64,000 bases of DNA, from NCBI RefSeq assembly GCF_002009175.1, contig NZ_CP018047.1, forward strand, positions 3,782,001 to 3,846,000, read 5' to 3'. The stretch comes from Streptomyces niveus. Lineage in GTDB: Bacteria > Actinomycetota > Actinomycetes > Streptomycetales > Streptomycetaceae. Both the position numbers and the translations under genes were made by a program. Below are positions 31,864 through 41,500 of the stretch, in pieces. The notes under the pieces are model-generated. The model did no database searches. It was not told where the DNA came from and was given only the letters and a program-made list of their open reading frames with translations. The first letter of the stretch is position 1. Each line of letters starts with the position of its first letter.

Positions 31864-34479
31864 GTGCCTGAGTTTCCTGGATGGGATCACAGTAGTTCTT
31901 TTGTGCGCGCTTACCGCAAGGCCGTGCATACTGCCTCGCGCCGACACAAACGGTCTCTCAACCACCCACCGGTCGTGCTGCGCCCCGAGCGGCCCGAGGA
32001 CGCGGCCCGCGCCCTGGAGGCGTTACGCGGCGGACTGCGCCGCACGTCGACCGCGGGCGGTCTGCTGCCCTGCACGCCGCACGCGTTCGTCACCTGGGAA
32101 CAGGGCACCACCACCGAACTGATCACGAGAATCGCCGACGATCTCCGTGAGAACACCCCCGCGGAGGCGGGCAGGCTACGGCTGCCCGCGTACGAACTGG
32201 TCGACAGTCTCACCGAGATCCAGGGCGGCCCGCCCGCCGACCACGCCTACGCCCGGCGCCGGGGACACCCGGCGCCGGCGGCCCCGGCAGGGGGCGACGA
32301 CACCACGACCATCACCGCGTTCTTCCTCACCCTGCCGCTCGCTTCCGTACTGAAAGTGCTCGGGCGGGTCCACCGGAAGTGCTGGGAGGCCCGGTGGGGC
32401 TGGCGTCTCCGGTGGCGCAAGCGCTACCGGCGCCTGTGGCCGGACGACTTCGACGGACGGCGCACCTACGGCGCGGCACTGCGCGAGTTCGCCAACGTAC
32501 GGCGGGCCGGGGCCGAATGGGACAGGCTGCTCGTCGCCGCGCTGATGACCGATCTGTACGGCTACGCGCGTCAAGGTGTCCTGCACCCCGGGCGCCGCCG
32601 CCGGCGCCCCCGGCACGTACTGCTGCTCGACGGCACCGCCGACGGAACAAGCGGCGCCGTCGACGACTTCGTCACCATCTACGGGGAGCAGCAGGTGGCC
32701 GGGCCTCACCCGGTGATGGTGCTGGTCGCGGCATTGCCGCCGGAACCCGGCACCACGTCCGACCCCCACTCCCTGGAGACGGCGGCGAGCCGGCTCGACC
32801 CGGCGCCGGGCGAGATCCCGACCCGGATCGAGGTGGCGCTGCCACCGGCACCCTCCGGCGGATCCGTACGGGTGAAGATGATCTGGGCGCCCGTCGCCCG
32901 TGTCCGGCCACTTCCGGAAGTGGTGTTCGAGGCCACGGCCGTGGTGGTCGCGCTCTGGCTCACAGGGCAACTCGCGTTCCTGCCGTTGGTCGACTCGGGG
33001 CCGTTCAGGGACGACTACGCCGCGTGCCTGACCGGCGAGAAGCCCGATACGCCGAGCAAGTCCCGTACGGCGGACATCAACGGCGCCCTGGCGGCCACGG
33101 AGGCGCTCGACATGATCAAGGATCAGAACGAGCGCGCCGAGAAGGAGCACCTGCCCGGCCGGATCGTGACCGTCGCGCTTCTCCACGCGTCACCACCGAA
33201 GAACGCGGACGAGCTGCGCTCCGCCGGCTCGATCCCCGAACTGCGCGGGGTGGCCCTGGCCCAGAAGGCCCTGCACAAAATCGCTCTGAACGACAACAAC
33301 GGTGTCTGGGTGAAGATCCAGCCGTACGACGCGGGCGTGCAGTACAAGAACGCCGGGGCCAGGGTGAAGGAGATCATCGCGGATGCCAGGAAGAACCCGC
33401 GGCTGATCGGCGTGACGGGTTTCACCGAGAGCCGCGCCGCGACCGTCGAGGCGGTGAAGGACCTCAACACGGCCCGTATCCCCATCGTGAGTTCCACGGC
33501 GACGGCGAGGGACCTGGAACTTGGGAAGTACTACCACGGCGCCGCGCCGAACCACCGGCGCGAGGCGGAGGTCGTCGCCACGTTCATCGAGAACGCGAAC
33601 ACGATCCGGACGACCGGGGACAACTGTGTCCGGGCCGAGGACGTCGTCGTAGTGACCGACCCGAAGGACATATACAGCAGGGATCTGGGCGAGGCGTTCG
33701 TCAGCGAACGGCCGGACTCGGGCAAACGGATCGGATACTCACCCGGCGACCCCGACGGGGCGACGGCGATCCCCGAGCCGGATCTCGACACGCGGTTCAA
33801 CGTCTCCGAAGTGGCCGAGGCGGTGTGCGCGCGTATCCAGGCGAATCCGCGAACGCTCGTCTACTGGACGTCACGGGCCCGCGAGTTCGGGACGTTCCTG
33901 GACAGGTTCCAGCAGAGCAGCGAGTGCGCGAACCGGGACATCACGGTGGTGGGCGGCAACGAGCTCACCAACATCGCGCTCTCCCAGGACGTCAGGGACC
34001 ACACATGGCTGAACCTCTACCACACGGCCCATGTACTGCCCGCCGACCACGAGGACCGCAACACGGTGGCCGAGGACTTCAACGAGCGGTACGCCGAGGA
34101 GTTCGGCGAGGACATATGGCTCGACGACGGCCATGTGGCTCTCGCCCATGACGCGGTCAGGGTGCTCGCCGAGGCGGCGAGCCAGGCCCTCACGCCGAAC
34201 GAGGAGGACCTGACCCGCGGCAGCGTCCAGTCGAGGATCGACGCCGATTCGTTCCGGCTCGAAGGGGCCACCGGGCGGTTCCGGTTCGACGGCGGCTCGG
34301 GGCTGCGGCCGACCAACAAGCTGCTGGTCGTACTGCACCAGGACACGAACGGCGCCGCCCCGGTGGTCATCTGCGGATCGGTGGGTCTGAACATCGACGC
34401 GGGAAAGAGCTGGAAGCAGGGCGACAAGACGTACGACTGCCCGCTGGACGACCAACCGACCGGAGGGTCCGTCGATTGA
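31864..34479 (+). CDS. Orphan receptor-like protein: degenerate NTPase-like N-terminus, TM helix, type I periplasmic-binding domain
   Basis: An 871-residue protein. Residues 1-350 appear cytoplasmic, with a P-loop-NTPase-like pattern including RPRHVLLLDGTADG (249-262) as a possible Walker B, but no Walker A is found. One strong transmembrane helix lies at about 353-376. Residues 380-871 form a type I periplasmic-binding domain of the branched-chain amino acid/ANF class (ALAATEALDMI, RIVTVALLHAS, ARIPIVSSTATARDL, YYHGAAPNHRREAEVVATFI). No permease or ABC genes adjoin. GTG at 31864 has GGGGAGG upstream. It looks like a transmembrane sensor; ligand and output are unknown. Confidence 0.75.
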   Translation: MPEFPGWDHSSSFVRAYRKAVHTASRRHKRSLNHPPVVLRPERPEDAARALEALRGGLRRTSTAGGLLPCTPHAFVTWEQGTTTELITRIADDLRENTPAEAGRLRLPAYELVDSLTEIQGGPPADHAYARRRGHPAPAAPAGGDDTTTITAFFLTLPLASVLKVLGRVHRKCWEARWGWRLRWRKRYRRLWPDDFDGRRTYGAALREFANVRRAGAEWDRLLVAALMTDLYGYARQGVLHPGRRRRRPRHVLLLDGTADGTSGAVDDFVTIYGEQQVAGPHPVMVLVAALPPEPGTTSDPHSLETAASRLDPAPGEIPTRIEVALPPAPSGGSVRVKMIWAPVARVRPLPEVVFEATAVVVALWLTGQLAFLPLVDSGPFRDDYAACLTGEKPDTPSKSRTADINGALAATEALDMIKDQNERAEKEHLPGRIVTVALLHASPPKNADELRSAGSIPELRGVALAQKALHKIALNDNNGVWVKIQPYDAGVQYKNAGARVKEIIADARKNPRLIGVTGFTESRAATVEAVKDLNTARIPIVSSTATARDLELGKYYHGAAPNHRREAEVVATFIENANTIRTTGDNCVRAEDVVVVTDPKDIYSRDLGEAFVSERPDSGKRIGYSPGDPDGATAIPEPDLDTRFNVSEVAEAVCARIQANPRTLVYWTSRAREFGTFLDRFQQSSECANRDITVVGGNELTNIALSQDVRDHTWLNLYHTAHVLPADHEDRNTVAEDFNERYAEEFGEDIWLDDGHVALAHDAVRVLAEAASQALTPNEEDLTRGSVQSRIDADSFRLEGATGRFRFDGGSGLRPTNKLLVVLHQDTNGAAPVVICGSVGLNIDAGKSWKQGDKTYDCPLDDQPTGGSVD

Positions 34480-34663
34480 GGACACCCCCCGAAGCGGTGA
34501 CCATCCAAGCCCGCCCGGCACCTCAAGCCCGCCCGGCGTTTGAGGACACCCACCCACCGGGCGGACCGTTTCAGCCCGTCCGGCGGGCATCTCAAGCCCG
34601 TCCGGCGATTGAGGACATCCACGCGCCGGGCGGACCGTTTCAGCCCGTCCGGCGATTGAGGAC
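34468..34663. repeat. Palindromic repeat arms (family copies 3) between convergent genes
   Basis: Three same-oriented arms, at 34523-34547 (with GTTTGAGGAC), 34592-34616 and 34640-34663, plus partial GC-rich fragments, fill the gap to aspS. The stop codon of the receptor-like gene itself (TGA 34477-34479) lies in a degenerate copy reading GTCCGTCGATTGAGGAC. Confidence 0.8.
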
Positions 34664-34708
34664 GAACCGGCCCCCCGGGCGGACCCGGGCGGACCGGCCC
34701 GCCCGCGC

Positions 34709-36472
34709 CTACTTCGCGACCGGCTTGCGAAGCTGGATGTTCAGCTCGCGCAGCCGCGTCTCGTCCAGTTCGCTCGGCGCACCCATCATCAGGTCCTGCG
34801 CGTTGCCGTTGAGCGGGAAGGCGATCGTCTCGCGGATGTTGGGCTCGTCCGCGAGCAGCATCACGATGCGGTCGACGCCCGGCGCGATGCCGCCGTGCGG
34901 CGGGGCGCCGAGGCGGAACGCGCGCAGCATGCCCGCGAACTCCTGCTCGACGGTCTCGCGGGCGTAGCCCGCGATCTCGAACGCCTTGAGCATCACGTCC
35001 GGCTGGTGGTTCCTGATCGCGCCGGACGACAGCTCGATGCCGTTGCAGACGATGTCGTACTGCCACGCCAGGATGTCCAGCGGGTCCTTCGTCTCCAGGT
35101 CGTCGAGTCCGCCCTGCGGCATGGAGAACGGGTTGTGCGAGAAGTCGATCTTGCCGGTCTCCTCGTCCTTCTCGTACATCGGGAAGTCGACGACCCAGCA
35201 GAACCGGAACACGCCCTCCTCGAAGTTGCCCGACCGCTTGGCCGCCTCGACGCGGACCGCGCTCATGATCTTCGAGACCTCGTCGAACTCGCCCGCGCCG
35301 AAGAAGATCGCGTGGCCGGGGACGAGCGACAGACGCTCGGTGAGGACCTTGACGTTGTCCTCGGTGAGGAACTTGGCGATCGGACCGGCCAGCGAACCGT
35401 CCTCGCCGACCCGCACCCACGCCAGACCCTTGGCGCCCTGCTCGACCGCGTAGTCACCGAGGCCGTCGAAGAACTTCCGCGACTGGCCGGCCGTGTCCGG
35501 CACCGGCAGCGCGCGCACGTGCTTGCCCGCGAACGCCTTGAACTCGGAGCCCTCGAAGACGTCGGAGATGTCGACCAGTTCCAGCTTGGCCCGCAGGTCC
35601 GGCTTGTCGTTGCCGTACTTGAGCATCGACTCGCGGAACGGGATGCGCGGGAAGGGGGACGTGACCTCGCGTCCGCCGCCGAACTCGGTGAACAGCTCGG
35701 TCATCATCTTCTCGATCGGCCGGAAGACGTCCTCCTGCTCGACGAAGGACATCTCCACGTCGAGCTGGTAGAACTCGCCGGGCGACCGGTCGGCGCGGGC
35801 GTCCTCGTCGCGGAAGCAGGGCGCGATCTGGAAGTAGCGGTCGAAGCCGGAGATCATCAGCAGCTGCTTGAACTGCTGCGGGGCCTGCGGCAGCGCGTAG
35901 AACTTGCCCGGGTTCAGCCGGGAGGGGACCACGAAGTCGCGGGCGCCCTCGGGGGAGGTGGCCGCCAGGATCGGGGTCGCCATCTCGTTGAAGCCCAGCG
36001 CGGTCATCTTGTGCCGGATGGCGGAGATGACGGCCGTGCGCAGCAGGATGTTGCGGTGCATGCGCTCGCGGCGCAGGTCGAGGAAGCGGTATTCGAGCCG
36101 CCGCTCCTCGTTGACGCCGTCGTCGGTGTTGATCGTGAACGGCAGCGGTCCGGCGGCGCCGAGCACCTCGACCTCGGCGACCTCGATCTCGATCTCGCCG
36201 GTCGGCAGCTCCGGGTTCACGTTGTCCGCGCCACGGGCGGAGACCTTGCCGTCGATACGGACGACGGTCTCCTTGGTGAGCTTCGACAGCTCCTCGTTGG
36301 CGGGGGTGCCCGGCCGGGCGACGAGCTGGACGAGACCGTAGTGGTCACGGAGATCGATGAAGAGGATGCCGCCCAGGTCTCGCCGATTGTGCAGCCAGCC
36401 GCTCAGCCGGACGTCGGTGGAGACGTCAGAGGCGCGGAGCTCGCCGCAGGTGTGGGACCTGTACCGATGCAT
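34709..36472 (-). CDS. aspS: Aspartyl-tRNA synthetase
   Basis: A 587-residue bacterial-type class IIb enzyme that charges tRNA-Asp. It has an N-terminal OB-fold anticodon domain (1-105, HTCGELRASDVSTDVRLSGW), the catalytic core with motif 2 in FRDEDARADRSPGEFYQLD, a GAD insert (about 295-420) and motif 3 GIAPGVDRIVMLLADEPNIR. The ADRSPGEFYQLD form replaces the common ADRQPEFTQ and is usual in actinomycetes. ATG at 36472. It is convergent with the receptor-like gene and divergent from the SpoIIE-type regulator. Confidence 0.96.
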   Translation of the reverse strand: MHRYRSHTCGELRASDVSTDVRLSGWLHNRRDLGGILFIDLRDHYGLVQLVARPGTPANEELSKLTKETVVRIDGKVSARGADNVNPELPTGEIEIEVAEVEVLGAAGPLPFTINTDDGVNEERRLEYRFLDLRRERMHRNILLRTAVISAIRHKMTALGFNEMATPILAATSPEGARDFVVPSRLNPGKFYALPQAPQQFKQLLMISGFDRYFQIAPCFRDEDARADRSPGEFYQLDVEMSFVEQEDVFRPIEKMMTELFTEFGGGREVTSPFPRIPFRESMLKYGNDKPDLRAKLELVDISDVFEGSEFKAFAGKHVRALPVPDTAGQSRKFFDGLGDYAVEQGAKGLAWVRVGEDGSLAGPIAKFLTEDNVKVLTERLSLVPGHAIFFGAGEFDEVSKIMSAVRVEAAKRSGNFEEGVFRFCWVVDFPMYEKDEETGKIDFSHNPFSMPQGGLDDLETKDPLDILAWQYDIVCNGIELSSGAIRNHQPDVMLKAFEIAGYARETVEQEFAGMLRAFRLGAPPHGGIAPGVDRIVMLLADEPNIRETIAFPLNGNAQDLMMGAPSELDETRLRELNIQLRKPVAK

Positions 36473-36620
36473 CGTCGTTCATCCAGTCTTAGCGTTTCGT
36501 GGGTGTGCCTGACCGTGCTTGGCCCGCACCAGGTTACCGGCAGGGCCGCCACCCCCTTCCCCGTTTTTTCCCCGTAATCACGGGGTCCTCGCTCACACCT
36601 CCGGCCACCCGCACGCCTCC

Positions 36621-36656
36621 TTGACACCGCACTCACCGCGCGTACCTGTCTAAAGT
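36621..36656 (+). promoter_or_regulatory. Promoter candidate for the SpoIIE-type regulator
   Basis: A consensus -35 TTGACA is at 36621-36626. Possible -10s are TACCTG at 36643-36648 (16-bp spacer) or TAAAGT at 36651-36656 (24-bp spacer, too long). Either implies a 5' leader of only a few bases before the ATG at 36663. Confidence 0.45.
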
Positions 36657-36662
36657 GGTGCA

Positions 36663-38810
36663 ATGCGCACCGAGGATGTACTGGCCGCGATCGCGACCGG
36701 TCTGTGGCGCTGGGACAACGCGGCCGGGCTCGTCACCCTCGACGCGGAGGCGGCTCGGCTGTTCGGGCTGCCCGCCGAGCCCACGGTCCTCAGCGAGGCG
36801 GCCATGCGCGCGCGCCTGCATCCGGTCGACTGGAACGAGACGTACGGCATCATCCGCCTCGCGGTCGCCGAGGGGACACTCGCCGAGGCCCATGTCCGGG
36901 TCGTGGGCGAGGACGGGCAGATCATCCGTACGATCAGGTCCCGCTCGAAGCCGCTGGCCACGGAGCGGGAGTACGGCGAGGACTACGAGCTGGTCGGCAC
37001 GGTCCAGGAGATCGTCCATCCGCACGCGGGCGCGCTGACCGGCCGCAGCCCCGTGGCCGGCGACTGGCGGCGCTCCCGCGAGGCGTTCCTGCTCGACGCC
37101 GGCCGGGCGCTCGCCGAGGCGCGCTCCACCGCCGAGGTGCTGCGGGTCGCGGCGTCGCTGTCGATGCCGGGGTTCTCCCCCGACGGCCTCGCCGTCTTCG
37201 GCGTCGAGGGCGAGCGGCTGACGGTCATCGGGCACCACGGGCACGAGGACGGCGCGGAGGGGCCCTTCACCGACATGTCCGTGAGCACGGACTACCCGGC
37301 GGCCGAGGTCGTACGGACCGGCCGGGCCATCTATCTGGCGACGCCCAGGGAGTACCAGGACCGCTACCCCGCCACCTGGCCGCTCGTACGGCGCTTCGAA
37401 CGGCGGTCCTGGGCGTTCGTGCCGCTCGTCGTCGCCGGGCGCACGATGGGCGCCTGGATGGCGGCCTTCAAACACCCGGTGACGTTCACACCCGACGAGC
37501 GGTCCGTGCTGACGACGGTCGCCAGGATGCTCGCGCAGGCGCTGGCTCGCGCCGAGGTCACCGAGACGGAGCGCGAGCTGTCGCTGGGGCTCCAGCGCTC
37601 GATGATGCCGACGCTGGGGCCCGACATCCCCAACATGAGCGTCGCCGCGCGCTATGTGCCGACCGGCGGCGGGCTCCAGGTGGGCGGCGACTGGTACGAC
37701 ATCATCCCGCTGCCCGGCGGCAACAAGGTGGCGCTGGTCATCGGGGACGTCCAGGGGCACGACGTGCGGGCGGCGGGGCTGATGGGGCAGCTGCGGATCG
37801 CGCTGCGCGCGTACGCGGCGGAGGGGCACCGGCCCGACGCCGTACTGTCCCGTGCCTCGCGCTTCCTGCACGGCATGTACGAGTTCTCGACCGCGCAGGG
37901 CCCCACGCACCCCGACCAGAGCGACGAGGGGGAGAACTCCGACTACACCGTGCCGCGCTTCGCGACGTGCCTGTACATGGAGGTCGACCCGGACTCCGGC
38001 ACGCTCGACATCGCACGGGCCGGGCACCCGGACCCGGTGATCCGCTCGGCGGACGGCATCGCCCTGATCCGGCAGACGGCGGGCGGGCTGCCGCTGGGCA
38101 TCGAGGCGGACTCGGACTACCCGACGACGCGGGTGGTCCTGGAGCCCGGCGACACCCTGATGCTCTGCACTGACGGGCTGATCGAGACCGGCGGGCACGA
38201 CATGCTGAGCGGCTGGACGCGGCTGCGGCCCGTACTGGAGAACACCACGGACACGTCGCTGGAGAAGCTCGCCGACGCGCTGGTCGAGGCCGTCCACGGT
38301 CCCGGCTCGCACTACACGACGGGCCCGCTCGCCGACCGCCGCGAGGACGACATCGCGCTGCTGCTGCTCTCCCGCCACAGCTCACCGGCCCGTCGGCCCC
38401 CGCGCCGTACGGTGCTGACCATCGCCCAGGCCGAACCGGAACAGGTCGCGGACGCGCGACGCCAGCTGCGGGACCTGCTGCACGACTGGACGGACGAGGA
38501 GCAGGTCGACTCGGCGGTGCTGATGCTCTCGGAGATGGCCACGAACGTACTGGTCCACACGGACGGCGACGCGGTGCTGATCGCGGAGGCGGCGGGGGAC
38601 CGGGGCAACCGCCGCCTGCGTGTGGAGGTCGCGGACGCGAGCGACGAACTGCCCCACAGACGCCGCCCGGGCGAACTGGCATCGAGCGGCCGCGGCCTGC
38701 TGCTGATGGAGATGCTGGCGGACGCGTGGGGGGTGGACCCACGTGGAGAGGGCAAATCGATCTGGTTCGAAATCTACGAGGAAAACCCCACCCCCCTTTC
38801 CCCCAAGTAA
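36663..38810 (+). CDS. PAS-GAF-SpoIIE phosphatase with C-terminal anti-sigma-type ATPase domain
   Basis: A 715-residue cytoplasmic regulator. A PAS-like domain (about 1-110), GAF domain (about 140-300), PP2C/SpoIIE phosphatase (about 325-575: VGGDWYDIIPL, VIGDVQGHDVRAAGLMGQLR, LCTDGLIE, REDDIALLLLSR) and an RsbW-like HATPase (about 585-715: LSEMATNVLVHTDG, SGRGLLLMEMLADAWG). Such fusions are plentiful in Streptomyces; they can dephosphorylate anti-anti-sigma factors and bind or phosphorylate partners, linking signals to sigma-factor control. Metal-binding Asp residues of the phosphatase are intact. Confidence 0.92.
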   Translation: MRTEDVLAAIATGLWRWDNAAGLVTLDAEAARLFGLPAEPTVLSEAAMRARLHPVDWNETYGIIRLAVAEGTLAEAHVRVVGEDGQIIRTIRSRSKPLATEREYGEDYELVGTVQEIVHPHAGALTGRSPVAGDWRRSREAFLLDAGRALAEARSTAEVLRVAASLSMPGFSPDGLAVFGVEGERLTVIGHHGHEDGAEGPFTDMSVSTDYPAAEVVRTGRAIYLATPREYQDRYPATWPLVRRFERRSWAFVPLVVAGRTMGAWMAAFKHPVTFTPDERSVLTTVARMLAQALARAEVTETERELSLGLQRSMMPTLGPDIPNMSVAARYVPTGGGLQVGGDWYDIIPLPGGNKVALVIGDVQGHDVRAAGLMGQLRIALRAYAAEGHRPDAVLSRASRFLHGMYEFSTAQGPTHPDQSDEGENSDYTVPRFATCLYMEVDPDSGTLDIARAGHPDPVIRSADGIALIRQTAGGLPLGIEADSDYPTTRVVLEPGDTLMLCTDGLIETGGHDMLSGWTRLRPVLENTTDTSLEKLADALVEAVHGPGSHYTTGPLADRREDDIALLLLSRHSSPARRPPRRTVLTIAQAEPEQVADARRQLRDLLHDWTDEEQVDSAVLMLSEMATNVLVHTDGDAVLIAEAAGDRGNRRLRVEVADASDELPHRRRPGELASSGRGLLLMEMLADAWGVDPRGEGKSIWFEIYEENPTPLSPK

Positions 38811-38854
38811 CCTCCGCATCCCCGCCCGGCCATCCAACCCGCCCGGCGGCCACT

Positions 38855-38947
38855 TCAAGCCCGTCCGGCGGGCAAATCAAGCCCGTCCGGCGATTGAGGA
38901 CACCACCCATCGGGCGAACCGTTTCAGCCCGTCCGGCGATTGAGGAC
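38855..38947. repeat. Palindromic repeat arms (family copies 4) between convergent genes
   Basis: Full arms are at 38877-38901 and 38924-38947, both reading toward GATTGAGGAC on the plus strand; a truncated arm starts near 38855. They separate the SpoIIE-type regulator from the leftward permease gene. Confidence 0.8.
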
Positions 38948-38973
38948 AAACCGCCACCACGCGACCGCCCCGG

Positions 38974-40095
38974 TCAAGCCACCCCCTCCCCAGCCGCCCC
39001 GTACCGCCCCCGCACCTCCGCCACCACCCCGAACGCCGCCGCAGTCAGCGGCACAGCCAGCAACATCCCCAGAATCCCCGCCACACTCGCCCCCGCGGTA
39101 ATCGCCAGCATCACCACCGCCGGATGCATCTGCACCGTACGGCTCTGGATCATCGGCTGAAGCACATGCCCCTCCAGCACCTGCACGGCCAGTACGACCC
39201 CCAGCGCCCACAGCGCGATCACCACCCCCCGGTCGGCCAGCGCGACGAGGACCGCCACCGCACCGGACAGGAACGCCCCGAGGTACGGGATGTACGCCCC
39301 CACGAACACCAGCGCCCCGAGCCCGACCGCCCCCGGCACACGCAGGATCAGCAGGCCGACGGTGATACAGGTCGCGTCGATCAGCGCGATGAACGTCGTA
39401 CCGCGCATGAACCCCTCCACCGCCCCGTACGCGCGCCGCGCCATCGCCTCCACGATGTCGCCGGTACGCCGCGGCGCGACCGAGCGCAGCGCGCCCGCGA
39501 CCCGGTCCGAGTCCTTGAGGAAGAAGAAGATCAGCAGCAGCGCGAGGACCGCGGTGGCGATCAGCTCGCCGACGACACTCAGCCCGGTGAGCACGCCCGA
39601 CGCCGCGGTCCCGCCGAACTTGCCGAGCAGGTTCTTCGCGTTCGACGCGACGTCGTCCAGGGACGTCCCCGCCGCGCCCAGATGCTTGCTCAGATCCCGC
39701 CCGGCCTGCTTCAGCGAGGAGACGATCTGATCGCCGGTCTCGATGAGCGCGCTGACCACGATGTACCCGGCCCCGCCGACCACGGCGACCACCGCGAGGC
39801 AGGTCAGCCCGGCGGCCAGGGACTTCGGCATCCTCATGGCGACGAGCCGCCGGTGGAGCGGATGGAGCAGCGCCGTTCCGAGAATGGCGAGCAGGACGGG
39901 GGTCACGGCGGTCTTGAACGTGACGACGATCCAGATCCCGACACCGACCACCCCGGAGACGAGCAGCAGCACGGCACACCACGCACCGACCCGCCAGACC
40001 TCAGGTGGCAGCAGCCCGGACGTACTCGCGGGCGCACTCGCGGACGCACTCCCGCCGGGTTTGCTCCCCGGCGTGCCCCCGCGCGAGTTCTCCAT
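38974..40095 (-). CDS. AI-2E family transporter (PerM-like permease)
   Basis: A 373-residue integral membrane protein with about eight helices. N-terminal pair near 45-95, the conserved VAGALRSVAPRRTGDIVEAM cytoplasmic region, and C-terminal helices ending VMLAITAGASVAGILGMLLAVPL. The family (UPF0118) includes E. coli TqsA, implicated in autoinducer-2 export, and Na+/H+ antiporters; the true substrate here is unknown. ATG at 40095 is chosen because of the purine-rich GGGTGGGCGG upstream; a GTG at 40164 is in frame without a ribosome site. Confidence 0.85.
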   Translation of the reverse strand: MENSRGGTPGSKPGGSASASAPASTSGLLPPEVWRVGAWCAVLLLVSGVVGVGIWIVVTFKTAVTPVLLAILGTALLHPLHRRLVAMRMPKSLAAGLTCLAVVAVVGGAGYIVVSALIETGDQIVSSLKQAGRDLSKHLGAAGTSLDDVASNAKNLLGKFGGTAASGVLTGLSVVGELIATAVLALLLIFFFLKDSDRVAGALRSVAPRRTGDIVEAMARRAYGAVEGFMRGTTFIALIDATCITVGLLILRVPGAVGLGALVFVGAYIPYLGAFLSGAVAVLVALADRGVVIALWALGVVLAVQVLEGHVLQPMIQSRTVQMHPAVVMLAITAGASVAGILGMLLAVPLTAAAFGVVAEVRGRYGAAGEGVA

Positions 40096-40260
40096 CCGCC
40101 CACCCGACCACGGCGCTCGCGCCGCTGTCCCACGGATGGGGCCGGGTGGGTGCCGGGGTGTCACTCAGAGGTGGCGCGGGGTGGGCGGGACGGCGACCGC
40201 CCCACCCACCCCGCCCGCCCCACCGAGCCCGGCCCCCGCCGGTTGCACCGGCTGCGCCGG

Positions 40261-41214
40261 TTACGCCGCGTCCGCCGGCACCGTGCCCAGCCGGCCGGCC
40301 TGGAAGTCCTCGAAGGCCTGCTTCAGCTCGGCGTGGCTGTTCATCACGAACGGCCCGTAGTGCGCCATCGGTTCGCGGATCGGACGCCCGCCCAGCAGGA
40401 CGACCTCCAGATCCGGCGTGTTCGAGTCCTGGGACTCGTCCGCGCGGACCGTCAGCGACGACCCCGCACCGAAGACCGCTGTCTGGCCGGTGTGGACCGG
40501 CCGCCGGTCGGTCCCGACCGAGCCGCGTCCCGCCAGGACGTACGCGAGGCCGTTGAAGTCCTCGCGCCACGGCAGCGTGACCTCGGCACCCGGCCGCAGC
40601 GTCGCGTGGATCATCGTGATCGGCGTGTGCGTGATGCCGGGGCCCTCGTGCCCGTCCAGCGAGCCCGCGATCACCCGCAGCAGCGCGCCTCCGTCGTGCG
40701 ACGTCAGCAGCTGCACCTGGCCGCCGCGGATGTCCTGGTAGCGCGGGTCCATCATCTTGTCGGCCGCGGGCAGGTTCACCCAGAGCTGGAGGCCGTGGAA
40801 GAGACCGCCCGACGTGACGAGCGACTCCGGCGGCGCCTCGATGTGCAGCAGGCCGGAGCCCGCCGTCATCCACTGCGTGTCACCGTTGCGGATCGTGCCA
40901 CCGCCACCGTTGCTGTCCTGGTGGATGAAGGTGCCGTCGATCAGGTACGTCACGGTCTCGAAGCCGCGGTGCGGGTGCCAGGGGGTGCCCTTCGGCTCTC
41001 CCGGCGCGTACTCCACCTCGCCCATCTGGTCCATCATGATGAACGGGTCGAGGTGCTGGTAGTTGATCCCCGCGAACGCCCGGCGCACCGGGAATCCCTC
41101 GCCCTCGAAACCACCCGGCGCGGTGGACACGGCGAGTACGGGACGGGCGACGGCGTCGGCGGCCGCCGTGACGCGGGGAAGGGTCAGCGGGTTTTCGACG
41201 GTCACAGCGGGCAT
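40261..41214 (-). CDS. Pirin family protein
   Basis: A 317-residue bicupin. The N-terminal cupin has the metal-site motifs PWHPHRGFETVTYLIDGTF and SGLLHIEAP (His, His, His, Glu), and the second cupin lies at about 205-290. Bacterial pirins act as quercetin 2,3-dioxygenases or modulate other enzymes such as pyruvate or acyl-CoA dehydrogenases. ATG at 41214 has a perfect AAGGAGG ribosome site; the frame runs further upstream but that part overlaps the promoter. A good promoter lies just upstream. Confidence 0.92.
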   Translation of the reverse strand: MPAVTVENPLTLPRVTAAADAVARPVLAVSTAPGGFEGEGFPVRRAFAGINYQHLDPFIMMDQMGEVEYAPGEPKGTPWHPHRGFETVTYLIDGTFIHQDSNGGGGTIRNGDTQWMTAGSGLLHIEAPPESLVTSGGLFHGLQLWVNLPAADKMMDPRYQDIRGGQVQLLTSHDGGALLRVIAGSLDGHEGPGITHTPITMIHATLRPGAEVTLPWREDFNGLAYVLAGRGSVGTDRRPVHTGQTAVFGAGSSLTVRADESQDSNTPDLEVVLLGGRPIREPMAHYGPFVMNSHAELKQAFEDFQAGRLGTVPADAA

Positions 41215-41239
41215 CGGGGGCCTCCTTGGCTTTGGCTCC

Positions 41240-41268
41240 AATTTAGTTGAACGGTGAACATCTGGCAA
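41240..41268 (-). promoter_or_regulatory. Promoter of the pirin gene with embedded GTTCA repeats
   Basis: On the leftward strand TTGCCA (-35, 41263-41268) and TAAATT (-10, 41240-41245) are separated by exactly 17 bp. The spacer holds two direct 7-bp units, GTTCACC and GTTCAAC, placed where a repressor would block polymerase. Confidence 0.65.
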
Positions 41269-41500
41269 GTCCGCAGTTATTCCCTCACGCCCTGTAGTCA
41301 CCTCGGCCGCCGTCCCCACTCGCCACACCCGCCCCTCCGTGCCCGGTCACCCCACAGAACCGGTCACGCCCCAGGACACGACCTGCGCCTCCGCACCCGA
41401 ATTCCGGGCAATAGCGGGCATCCGGTTTCCACCCCGCCACCTCCGAGCAGGAGCCCCCGCGACAACTGGCCAACTTCCCCCCACAGAAACGGAGTTGCCT

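Noticed and set aside
36561..36585. Terminator from CCCCGT/ACGGGG next to TTTTTT upstream of aspS
   Set aside because: The T-run precedes the hairpin on the plus strand and becomes an A-run after it on the aspS strand, so the polarity is wrong; it also lies upstream of both genes.
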